From Raphanus sativus (Eukaryota > Streptophyta > Magnoliopsida > Brassicales > Brassicaceae), in NCBI RefSeq assembly GCF_000801105.2, contig NC_079512.1, positions 1,612,263-1,676,262 of the forward strand: a stretch of 64,000 bases of DNA, read 5' to 3'. Below, piece by piece: positions 36,301-46,475 of the stretch; the first letter of the stretch is position 1; every line of letters starts with the position of its first letter. Both the position numbers and the translations under genes were made by a program. The notes below the pieces were generated by a model. It searched no databases. It saw only the letters and a program-made list of their open reading frames with translations, and had not been told where the DNA came from.

Positions 36301-39240
36301 ATCATGGCCGGCTTAACATGGTTAAAGGATCAAGGGCAAAAAAAATAATTTGACCCTCTAAAATTTGTGTTTATTTAATGTTTTAAATACTTTTTTTTTG
36401 TTTTAAAAATTTAGGCTGTAATATTTTGTTTAATTTGTGATGAAAACAAAAGTATATACATATAAAAGTATTTTGGACCCCTTTTCAATTTTATTTATAA
36501 GCTTATTAAAAATCTTATTATATAAAGTTTGGTTCTTCAAAGATACTAATTAACATGATTGTGGCATGTGTCAAACTTTTTTTTAAGATTGTTATATGTG
36601 TCAAATATATGATACAATTCTTTTTTAAAAGATTTGTGTCAAACTTTTTTTTAAGATTGTTATATGTGTCAAATATATGATACAATTCTTTTTAAAAGAT
36701 TTAAAAGAGATTAAGAAAAAATTCTCATTACGTAATAGTCTTTTAAATTTTAATTTATGAATTAGTATTTTTAGAAAATAAAAATTTAAATTTCCAAAAA
36801 AGAAGGAAAATTTACAAATTACCATTTTATATATATATTGTTAAAAATATTTGATAGTAATTTTAATTTTTTTTTGCGACATGTATCAATAAATTTTTAA
36901 GATTGTTACATGTGTCAAAATATGATACAATTCTTTTTGTTTAAGGATTTAAAAGAGACTAAAGAAAAAGGAAAATTCTCATTACAAAAATGGTCTTTTA
37001 AAGTTATATTTTAGGATTTCGTATTTTAAAAAATGGAAAGTTACAAAATTACCATTTTTAGTATTTTACATTATATATTTTTAAATATATTTGATAGTAA
37101 TTTTCATTTTTTTAAATTCTAAACAAGAAAATAATTGTAAAAATCTAGTTTCAAGTAATTATTTTTTGTTAATATTTTAAAAAACAAATTGTGACATGTG
37201 TAAGAAATGATACAATTCTCTTTTCTTTATGATTTAAAAGAGGTTTAGAAAAAAAATTCATTACAAAATAGTCTTTTATGGTTCTTTTTAGGATTTTATA
37301 AAAAATACTTTTATATTATTTTTTACAATTACATATTGTTAAAAAAATTGATCGTAATTTCTTTTTTAAGCTTAAAAATAATAATGGTAAAAAGCTATTT
37401 GAAAATAATTAATTTTCTAATTTTTTTTATTTTATTTTTAAAGATATTAAAGAAAGACAACTATAAAAGATAAATGTTAACTTTCAAGAAACAAATATTA
37501 AACAAAACCAAATTATAAAATCCAACAAGTACAATAAGTGATTTAATAAAAATAAATATTAAATAAATAATATTTCTTTTTTAAAGTATAAACTAAATAA
37601 AATTGCAAAAGTACTCTTATTAATTTCTTATAATTAACTAACTTTACTTTTTAATATATAATTGTATGTTAAACAATTATGACAAAAAGCTAAAAATATT
37701 TCACATCTATATTTAGGTTTAATTTCCACATATTATTTTTACAAAACACAATAGTATTTATGTGAAATATATTACATGAGTATTTCTTTAAATTTCTTTA
37801 TACAACTCAATTTTTTTATCATCGTTGTTACATCTTATGATTCTAACATAATTTTTTTTAATTATGAGGTTGTCGTTTTACATGAGTATGTGTGAATATG
37901 ATGAATATGTGTTTGTACATATAAGACAAATATATAACTAACTAAACATATTTTTTTATAAAAACCAATTTATGTGTATAAAAATCTTAAAGAAAAAGTA
38001 ATTATCAAATAATTAATTTTCCATTTCTAAAATTCTAAATAAAATAAAAATATAAAATTAATTTTATTTTCTTATAACTAACTAAATTTCATTTTTAATA
38101 ATGTTGTGTTAAAAAATTGTAAACCAAAAATAACTTCAAATATTTCACTTGATATCACTGTAACATGTGTCAATTAAAAATTTAGATTGTGAATGTATCA
38201 ATAAAAATCTGTCATTACTTTAAAAATGTAAAAATATTAGTGATATTTTAAAAAAAAAATTGAAAATGGCAACTTTTAAAAATGGCAAAATAGTTAATAT
38301 TAACTTGAAATAATTATTTCATAGTAATTTTATTTTTCTAAATCCTAGACAAATTATAACTGTAAATTATTATGTAATATTAATTTCTTTTTCTAAAACA
38401 CTAAAACACTGTAAAAGAATATTTGATAGTTGTTTTCCTTTTTTCTTAAAAAAAAATCCTAAACAAAAGAGATTTGTATCATATTTTTAAGTCATAACCA
38501 AAAGAGAACTGTAAAATCTTATTTGATAGAAATTTTAATAAAGAATTTGATGATGAACATGATACTAAAAATTATTAATTTAAAAAAAGAAGTGTAAAAT
38601 TAGTATTGATAGAAATTATAAGAGAGTAATTTTAAATTATTGATTAGTAACTAGAAATAATTATTTTATAGCAATTTATTTATATCTAAAATTCTAAAGA
38701 GAAGATAATTGTATAAGGTTATATAACAGTAATTTTCTATTTCTAAAATCCTAATCAAAAATGTAAAGGAGTATTTAATAATATTTTTATTTTTATTGTA
38801 AATAAAAAGGATATTTATAAAATAGAACATTTTTTCTTTTAAAAAAAAATTCTAGCAAAAGAAAAAATTTAAAACTTATTTAATAAAACATTAGATTTGT
38901 ACATAAGAAAATGTATAATGTTATCATTTACTTGATTGACGTTATTCAACTTTCATTTTTTTTATATTTTTCATTCAATTTCTTATTTTGGGTTGGGTTC
39001 AATTCAAAAATTTAGGTATAATATTTTTTCTAATCCAAGTAGAAAGTTGATAACAATTCATTTATGTACCATTATTGTAAAATACAAATTTTAACTTGAA
39101 CTTATGTATGAAAATTATTTTTTAGTTATAAAATAAATCTCACACAACATATGCAAATCAATAATAAAACTATAATAAAATGGTTATTATTTTATGTTTT
39201 CTATTAAATTAAAACATAAAAAACCATTGCAACGCAACAT
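36301..39240. repeat. AT-rich block of internally repeated sequence
   Basis: No gene. GTGTCAAACTTTTTTTTAAG ... GATACAATTCTTTT units recur: two near-identical copies of about 70 bp lie side by side at 36566-36700, with weaker copies at about 36880-36940 and 37190-37230, each followed by AAAAGATTTAAAAGAG and a CTCATTAC word. Possibly the body of a large decayed element. Confidence 0.5.
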
Positions 39241-42096
39241 GCTCATATCCCCTTCTTATTAATCAAGAATCATTTTTAAAGAGTAACATTTGGTTTGTAA
39301 GTTATTTACGGGTGTGCCATGCTGACGTGTCGACACTATATTCATTCTCAGCCGATTTGTATATTTGCCCTCAACTCACTAGAATAATTACATAAGTCTG
39401 CCATTGTCATATAATATACTCTCATCGTCAAACATTAGTATAATTCATTGAATTATTTAGCATTCAATTCCGATTTATCCGTTTATGGCAACGTTCATAT
39501 AATTGCGTGTATGACTTAAATGTTTGAATTTATTGTGTTTTGTTTCATTTGTTTGTATATCGGAAACTCGGCTGGTGGATTTTAATTTGGTGTCAGATTT
39601 GGTGAGTACTATGATTTGCAATTTATGATCCTTCTATAATGATTAGGCAATTTATGATCCTTCCATATATAATGATATTGGTCTGTCCGAAAAGTATGAA
39701 TATTTTAAATATAAATGTAAGTGGTTCATTTTATAGTTTTGGTTCATTTTAGGAGACAGCCTTTATTTTATAGTTTTGTTTAGGTTGCAATTATATCCTA
39801 CTCATAATAATTGTTTTCAAAAATCTATACTCGGATTACTATTGGATATATCCCCTTCTTATTAATCAATGAGCAATTTTTTAGAGTAACATTTGTTTTG
39901 TAAGTTATTTACATGTGTGCCATGCTGACGTGGCGGCACCATATTCATTCTCAGCTCATTTTTATATTTACCCTCAATTTACTAGAATAATTACATATGA
40001 ATGTCATTGTGATACATGTGAATAATCGACTTATATAATATAGTCTCATAACCGAATTATTCGCATTCAATTAATGATGCATCCGTTTATAGCAACCCTA
40101 ATTTACTGCCTTTAATTTCGTGTATTAATTTAATGCCATTAATTTATTGTCTTTAGTTTTGTGTGTACATTTATAGCAACCTTTAATTTGGTTTTGATTT
40201 TGGAAACTACTATGATTGGCAATTATGATCCGTCCATAATGATTAAACAATCATTTCTTATATCATTTATTCATTTTCAAAATAGACAATTATGCTGTCA
40301 TTCAAAGAGTGGCAATTATGAGTAAAAAAATATCGGGTATTAATTGCATAATACTAACGAAAATTTAAACTTGGTGCACAAGATCTAAAAATATATATAA
40401 TGATAGTGGAGGTCATTCCGAACAAAATAAGTCGTGTACATGTAGGTGTGATTATATAAGGTTTCTATTACTTTTATTGCCTTATAATTCGTGTACATGT
40501 TGCTCCTTTTTTTTGTCTGATAGCAATCCGTCTAATGGTTTTCAGGGTTTTAACCAGAGCATTTTCAAGCGAGAGACTAAGAATCGAAGTGGAACTTTAT
40601 CTTTCCAATTCACAGGTTTTTGTAATTCACATTTTTTTAATGTTTACTTTTAAGTATATTACTTTTATCTTTACCTTTCTAATTCACAGGTTTTTCTGCG
40701 AGAGACTAAGAATCGAGTTCAGACTAAGAATCGAATTTGAGCTTTACCTTTCTAATTCACAGCTTTACCTTTCTAAGTCGGTAAAAAAAAATACTGACTT
40801 GCTTTACCTTTCTAAGTCGATAGGTTTTCTTTTTTCAAATTATGCCACAAGTATCTTTCCTTATTTCTTTTATGTTTACTTTTAAGAATATTATATGCAG
40901 CTGTTTGTTACTCTTTGTTATTTTAATATTTTTGATTAGCAGTTGTATAATTTCGGTAAATGAATAGACTTGATTTTTTTTGAATTGTTGTTTATTGATT
41001 ATTAGCTAATAATCAAGAATTTCATAATAGTCTCATTCATGGAAGACCAACTCAGAGAAAGCAGCCACACAAGATATGTTTTATTATATAATTTATATTT
41101 GGTGTTCATATTTTCATATACAAATATGAGGAATGGCCACATATTTATTTAATTTATTATAATTGTCACACATATAAATAATATGGAGAATATATATATA
41201 GAGATTATGAAATTTAATATAAGTAGGGAACTATATATCTAGCATATTGTAAAGTCGGAAATATAGAAATTTATATCAAAGTATTTTTTCTCTATATGGA
41301 ATTTCGGTTACCGTATAATTAAGCTTATCATACTTGGTAAAACAATATATTTAAAGCTTCTTCACACAAGTTTTTCAACATTAATTGGATTTTTAATTTA
41401 TGGAAATATATGAATATATGGTGGAGCATTGATAGTAATACATTTACTACTCAAAATATTCTCACGAGTTTATATCTTTCTTTTTAATATAAAACGAATA
41501 AATTCAATATTGGACTAACAATCTAACATATAATTAATTTTCCTTTATTGATTAATAGGTGAATACATTTATGAACAAATTCAAATTAATAAATATGTAT
41601 CATCACTTTCTTATTAATAGGGAAGAAAAGTAAAAAATAACCTTTTAGTTAATACTTATTTACCCCAATACCATGCTAACATGTCTGTTCCACAATTCTC
41701 TTCAAACCATATTTAGAAATATCCTTAACTTACTAAATATATTACAGGTTTTGCCATTAGTCTCACTTCTCTCAAATATTGGTTTAGACTATAGTTACGC
41801 ATATAAATCTTTTTTCCTATTTATGACAGTGTTTCAAACACCATAAATAAGAAATATGAATCCTTGCGTTACGCAATAAGAAAATTGGAAATAAGCAGTG
41901 ATTAATTACTCTATATATTTGACTATATTAATAAAGAGAATAATTTAGTTTCTTATTCTGTACAAAGTAAGTTACTCATAGTTAACAACATTTATGCGAG
42001 ATTTTCCTAATCAAAATATAAAAATTTATTTTTGCATTTAAAGTAAAGATACGCGTACTAAGTATGATTATTTAATTTGACCAAAAAGTATGATTA
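39241..42096. repeat. Helitron-like left ends in direct repeat
   Basis: TATCCCCTTCTTATTAATCA starts two related segments at about 39247 and 39848. Each continues through TGCCATGCTGACGTG and CATATTCATTCTCAGC-like sequence; a weaker third is at about 41598. They resemble 5' parts of Helitrons. 40560-40830 is a local repeat of GAGAGACTAAGAATCGA and CTTTACCTTTCTAATTCACAG words. No gene is supported. Confidence 0.45.
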
Positions 42097-43762
42097 TCCT
42101 CTATATATTAATAAAGAAACATTTAAAAAGTTGTAACCTTAAGTTTGTATTAACTAAAAAAATCTTGCTTAAGTGTCACTTAATTATGATGTTAATTTTG
42201 TTTACGTGGCACCATAAAAATTAATTAAAAATTAGTAAGTTCAAAATCCAATTTCTAGGAAATATTATATTAATCCAAACATAAATGTATATGATATGAT
42301 AAACTTAATACTCGACGATCTCATTAAATTAATACTCGGCGATCTCATTAAATTAATACTCAACGATCTCATTAAATGATACTTTCTCTCAAAGTTGATT
42401 TATATTGTGATTCAACATAATATTTTTTTTAAAAAATGTGTAAGATATAATCTTAGTCCATATTACTAAAACAGAAATTTAAATCAAAATTTACTATATA
42501 TTATGGTCTAAGTATTGCATGCTTTTGGTATAAAACAGAAACTAATGATTTTCTAAATGTTGTTTTTTTTTAATTAATAACAAAGAGACACTTTGATAAA
42601 ATAATAGCAAAAGATACGCAGCTATTCAAAGTTGTTTTGTTAATAAAAGAAAAAATATTTTATAGCAAAGAGACACAATTTTAGTTTAGTTTTCAAATTT
42701 GTAATTGTCTTTTTTAATATTTTAATTTTCCATCTTATATTTTTAAAACGAAAGTAAAAATCTGATATTTTGAAAATTAGTATAACTTCAAAATCGAAAA
42801 ATATTTAAATTTTATTTACTGACAAGTTAGTAAAAGAAAATATCCATATGTATCAGCCCAACATATAAATGATTATATAAACAAACAAAAATTGTAAAAA
42901 ATTCAATCATATATAAATCTTAAATTTGTCAATACAATATGTTTAATTAGAAAATAACTATTTATTTCGGATTATCTATAATCAATGTCGTTTAAATGTT
43001 ATTTTTAATTTTAATTGAGTCGAAATAGGATCAATCGTAAACTGCCGGTATTATGATCATTAGAAGACAGTAAAAATCCTAATATTTGAACTAAATTTTC
43101 CTGATACACAATTTATGTATCAAACTCTTTTGGTAAGATTAAATTAAATGTTTTTATACCATATTGTTTGAATAGTTGAGAAACATTTTGACCAAGTTAA
43201 TGATTCCACCAAATTTTTAAGCTTGGTACAAAATTTTGAAGAAGTTCTATATGGTAGGTTTAATTTAAGATAATAATATACTTTGTCACCAAGTCTAAAA
43301 TTTCGACAACTTAAAACAACTTTGCTAAATATGTTTGTGGTAGTTATTGAAAATTTACGTAAATATTGGTTCAATATATCACATTAAAATATGGTTTTTA
43401 GATAATTAGTGCTAATTATTTTAACTTTCCAAACAATCCGAAAACCTATATATGCCTACTATATATATACGGTTGAGTTTTTCCTTATAAATACCATCAA
43501 ATGTTTTTATAATCCTTAATCTATGATTATAAGAATATCAATGATATCTCATTTTAATTGTTTGATTTGAGCTTTTATATTTTTTTATGTGTACCAAATA
43601 TTTATACTTAATTAATTATTCTACATTTAAAAAAACATAAATATCAAATATATTTTAAACACAAAAATACATGTATTCAGAAATCATGAAATTTTACAAT
43701 ATAAAAACATAAATTTTAAAATAAATATTTCATCCTGCGCAAGGCACATGTCTTATCCTAGT
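42097..43762 (+). mobile_element. Helitron-like element
   Basis: The left end TCCTCTATATATTAATAAAG and the right end CATCCTGCGCAAGGCACATG, followed by CTAGT at 43758-43762, match the other Helitron termini in this window. It contains a three-copy 26-bp tandem repeat (TTAATACTCGACGATCTCAT variants) at 42307-42378. No helicase coding sequence. Confidence 0.55.
42307..42378. repeat. 26-bp tandem repeat, three copies
   Basis: Three successive units of TTAATACTCRRCGATCTCAT plus TAAA, differing at one or two bases. Confidence 0.85.
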
Positions 43763-43915
43763 CTCTTAATATACGAGAAGATTCGGGCTTGGACCCGGGA
43801 CGGTCACACAGTTTGTTATCCCTAATTAGCCGGCACTGGTCCTAATCAATCAGAGGACCACCCAAGGAGGCTCTCCCGTTATGGGGTAGCACCCTTGTAG
43901 AAAAGATTATTGGAG
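43763..43915. other. GC-richer segment upstream of LSM3
   Basis: Contains GGCTTGGACCCGGGACGG and GGTCCTAATCAATCAGAGGACC, an inverted repeat. Composition differs from the flanking Helitron; possibly a SINE-like or other repeat. No gene. Confidence 0.3.
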
Positions 43916-43924
43916 TTTAATTAA

Positions 43925-43950
43925 CGGGCCTAGATTGGGCCGTGGCCCAA
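43925..43950. promoter_or_regulatory. Site II (TGGGCC) cluster in LSM3 promoter
   Basis: CGGGCCTAGATTGGGCCGTG followed by GCCCAAA gives three TGGGCC-type motifs within about 26 bp, about 190 bp before the LSM3 start codon. Such site II elements bind TCP factors and are typical of plant ribosomal and RNA-processing genes. The assignment is by motif only. Confidence 0.6.
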
Positions 43951-44134
43951 ATTACTTTAATATCCCTTTTTTCCTGGAACGAAACTTTGTGGGGCTCTAA
44001 ATATCGGCGAAACAGCGGTTCGGTCGTGAGATCGATCATCTCAGAGCTTGTGTCGGGATACGATTCGTCGGTATCGAAACCCTCGAAGAAGAAGTTTGTT
44101 TTCCAGCTGTTAATTCTTTTTTTTTTTGGAAACG

Positions 44135-44774
44135 ATGTCTGGCGAGGAAGATGCCACCGTGAGGGAGCCGCTAGATCTGATTCGTCTGAGTCTCGACGAG
44201 AGAATCTACGTCAAACTCCGCTCAGACCGCGAGCTTCGCGGCAAGCTTCACGTACGTTGTTTTCTGTCTCTCTCGTGGGGTTCGAAAGTTTCAATTTTTA
44301 GTAAAAGGGTTTATCGAAAACCTCTTTTTTTTAAAAGTTGGTTTTGTTTTGTTTGTGCGGGGCAGGCGTTTGATCAGCATTTGAATATGATTCTGGGAGA
44401 TGTTGAAGAAGTTATCACAACAGTTGAGATTGATGATGAGACGTACGAGGAGATTGTCCGGGTACTTTGCTTCTTTCCTTTATGTTTAGTTTGTAGATTG
44501 AGAACCAAGTGTTAATGAGTCTGTGTAGTACAGTTAAAAGGCTATGGGGGCAAAGCAATGAAGTCTCTTTTAAGCTTCTTAGGCACTCACACATTAGCTG
44601 ATTAGAGACTTTCCTATGGTTTGTGCTAGCTAGCTTCTTGTCTGATTCTCATGTGTATATTTATTTGGTTTGTTACTATTCTTTGATTTGCAGACGACTA
44701 AGCGAAACATTCAGTTTCTGTTTGTGAGAGGAGATGGAGTGATATTGGTGTCTCCACCACTGAGAGCACCCTGA
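44135..44774 (+). CDS. LSM3B: Sm-like protein LSM3
   Basis: Three exons, 44135-44251, 44366-44461 and 44694-44774, all GT-AG introns in phase 0; 97 residues, the family size. LSM3 is a subunit of the heptameric LSM1-7 ring (mRNA decapping, cytoplasm) and the LSM2-8 ring (U6 snRNA, nucleus). The Sm1 motif is in exons 1-2 ([20 protein letters not shown] then [15 protein letters not shown]). The Sm2 motif is in exon 3 ([15 protein letters not shown]). The protein starts [12 protein letters not shown], as in Arabidopsis LSM3B (At1g76860), and the position between DF1 and eIF5B agrees. The first ATG after the poly-T-rich leader (44135) is used; in-frame codons upstream lack an ATG. Exon 3 reads KRNIQFLF and the C-terminus ends PPLRAP, small variations on the Arabidopsis protein as I recall it. 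Confidence 0.96.
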
Positions 44775-45023
44775 AGTTAAAACTCATATTTGAAGCCTAA
44801 GTTAAGGAGCTTAGGTTCTCTCTATGGGAACTATTGATGTGTATTTTTAGTTACTTGTTGTCTGAAACTTTTTTAAAAAGCTTGAACGATCTTTTATTTG
44901 CTTTAATCCCAGTTTGCTCTTTTATACCTTGGCTACTTTTTACATCGTGTGACATTCTTTAATTACAACCCAATTCAACTTAGTTTACAAACAGACAAAA
45001 CAAAGCATGTTTTGTTCCCCTAA
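44775..45023. other. LSM3 3' flank
   Basis: Probable LSM3 3' UTR and spacer to the SEC5A remnant; no other feature seen. Confidence 0.5.
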
Positions 45024-45385
45024 ACAGTTTCTTTTCTATCTTCGTCTGGGTCGGGCATGAACTGGAGAACCTGAGGGTTTATGAGCCTCTGTAGTTTCTG
45101 CTTGGAGAATCCATCGGTCCTCTGTAAGACTTGGAGTTTGATTCTATATGTGTTGGAAGAAAGGATGTTTACGAGGATGTCATCATCTGCTGAAACAGAT
45201 TATCCTTGTCTGTCATCTGAAAGCCGTGTCTTCACTGCCACGAGTTGGTCTGCGATTATTCCCCGGAGTGGTCTCAACTGATTCACTGATGCTCTCAATA
45301 GCCATCTCCAAGACTGCACAAGGAGATTTAAGAGACGCGGTTGCATCGCTTGTACTGCTTGAGAACCTTCTCTCCAATGAGAAAA
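45024..45385 (-). pseudogene. SEC5A: SEC5A exocyst subunit, 3' end remnant
   Basis: Minus-strand conceptual translation gives SSTSDATASLKSPCAVLEMA, followed in the same frame by IESISESVETTPGNNRRPTR and GSEDTA. After a one-base shift come LSDDRQG and a stop, then VSADD-like codons. After another shift comes MDSPSRNYRGS, and after a stop and a further shift, PSGSPVHARPRRR, ending at a stop near 45024. This succession matches the C-terminal region of plant SEC5 as I recall it. The exocyst tethers secretory vesicles at the plasma membrane. There are at least three frameshifts and two internal stops, and everything upstream is missing. In Arabidopsis SEC5A (At1g76850) lies between LSM3B and eIF5B, exactly this position. 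Short plus-strand frames across the same bases are shadows. Confidence 0.8.
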
Positions 45386-46248
45386 AAAATGAAAAATCAA
45401 CCGAGTCATATACATAACGTGTCTACTAGTTAGAGAATAACACGTTTAGTAAAAGAAGTAATGACAGTCAAGTACGCAACGCCCAACCTAGACTGCAACC
45501 AGATGAGTAGCGGTAGGGGACGGTTTGTGTTGACGTGGCTGCTGCACCAACAGATTGGCAACAGGCTAGTTGCGAGAGGAGTTTTCTGAAGGACATTCTT
45601 TCTTTTATTGCAGACACATTTATTGGCATTTTTTACCTAATTCCATTTTTTCAATCACTAATGTAACTAAATTTTATAAAATACGTATGGAAGTTAATCC
45701 AATAATTAAGGGCTAAAAGCTTGTCATAAAATGTAAGATTTGGTTTCTAAAAGTAGATTTTTGAGCTGACAAAAATGCAATTAAAAATGTAAGATTTGGT
45801 AAAATTTTGAGTATAAATGCAATTAGTGCTAAAAATTACAGAATACAACAATACAGATAAAATAGTGAATGTTGTAAGAAAATTTTACCATGATAAAATA
45901 AAAAGATATTCATTCTATTTTAAAAGAATAGATTTACATTTAGTATCATAAAATAAAAGATATTCATTCTATTTTAAAAGAATAGATTTACTTATTTTTA
46001 TTTAACAACTTAATAATCTCTTGATTTTATAATTTGTTATCATTAAATTATTAAAAATGCATTTAAAGAAACAGTTCTTGTTGACAAAAAAAAAACAGTT
46101 GTTAAGAAAAATATTTAATCAGCGTTAGAAACTGTGGCTTGTGAGAATCGGGTCACAGCGTTTTTATATCTCTCTCTTTGGCTCAACCCTAGGGGGAACC
46201 TTCAAGTCCGGTTTAACAAACCAAAAGTGCCCTTCGCTTCGCTCACTC

Positions 46249-46250
<2 letters not shown>
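45386..46250. other. Spacer between SEC5A remnant and eIF5B
   Basis: 45480-45640 is non-repetitive and could hold more SEC5A or other gene relic, but I cannot identify it. A tandem duplication of about 58 bp (TAAAATAAAAAGATATTCAT ... AAAAGAATAGATTTAC) lies at 45893-45991. Confidence 0.45.
45893..45991. repeat. Two-copy tandem repeat
   Basis: Two copies of ATAAAATAAAAGATATTCAT followed by TCTATTTTAAAAGAATAG, separated by TTTAGTATC. Each copy contains an inverted TCTATTTTAAAAGAATAGA palindrome. Confidence 0.8.

Positions 46251-46251
<1 letters not shown>

Positions 46252-46292
<41 letters not shown>
46252..46292. repeat. (CT)n microsatellite in eIF5B leader
   Basis: About 20 CT units just upstream of the coding region, in the probable 5' UTR. 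CT-rich leaders and core promoters are common in plant housekeeping genes. Confidence 0.85.
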
Positions 46293-46298
<6 letters not shown>

Positions 46299-46326
46299 GC
46301 GCCGCCGCGCTATCTCCGAATCTCGC

Positions 46327-46336
46327 TAACCCTAAC
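46327..46336 (+). promoter_or_regulatory. Telo-box-like motif in eIF5B leader
   Basis: TAACCCTAAC matches the AAACCCTAA telo-box found near transcription starts of plant translation genes. Motif match only. Confidence 0.5.
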
Positions 46337-46380
46337 CAACCACGCTTCATCCCTCCCTCTCTCTCTCTCTCCGACCTAAG

Positions 46381-46469
46381 GTGAAAACGCTTCTCTTCCC
46401 TTTCTCTTTCTCGTTACTTTAGGTTTGTGCGTACCGATCTCGATTGTTAAAACCTAGAATTGATTGCAG
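46381..46469 (+). other. Probable 5' UTR intron of eIF5B
   Basis: CTAAG|GTGAAAACG at the donor and GATTGCAG|ATATAA at the acceptor, six bases before the start codon. The intervening sequence is T-rich. Prediction from splice signals only. Confidence 0.6.
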
Positions 46470-46475
46470 ATATAA

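Noticed and set aside
40535..40885. 116-codon frame as a protein gene
   Set aside because: It is produced by local repeats in a Helitron-rich zone and has no recognised domain; kept only as a repeat observation.
45081..45417. Two overlapping plus-strand frames of 66 and 89 codons
   Set aside because: The same bases on the minus strand read as consecutive SEC5A blocks; the plus frames have no recognisable content.
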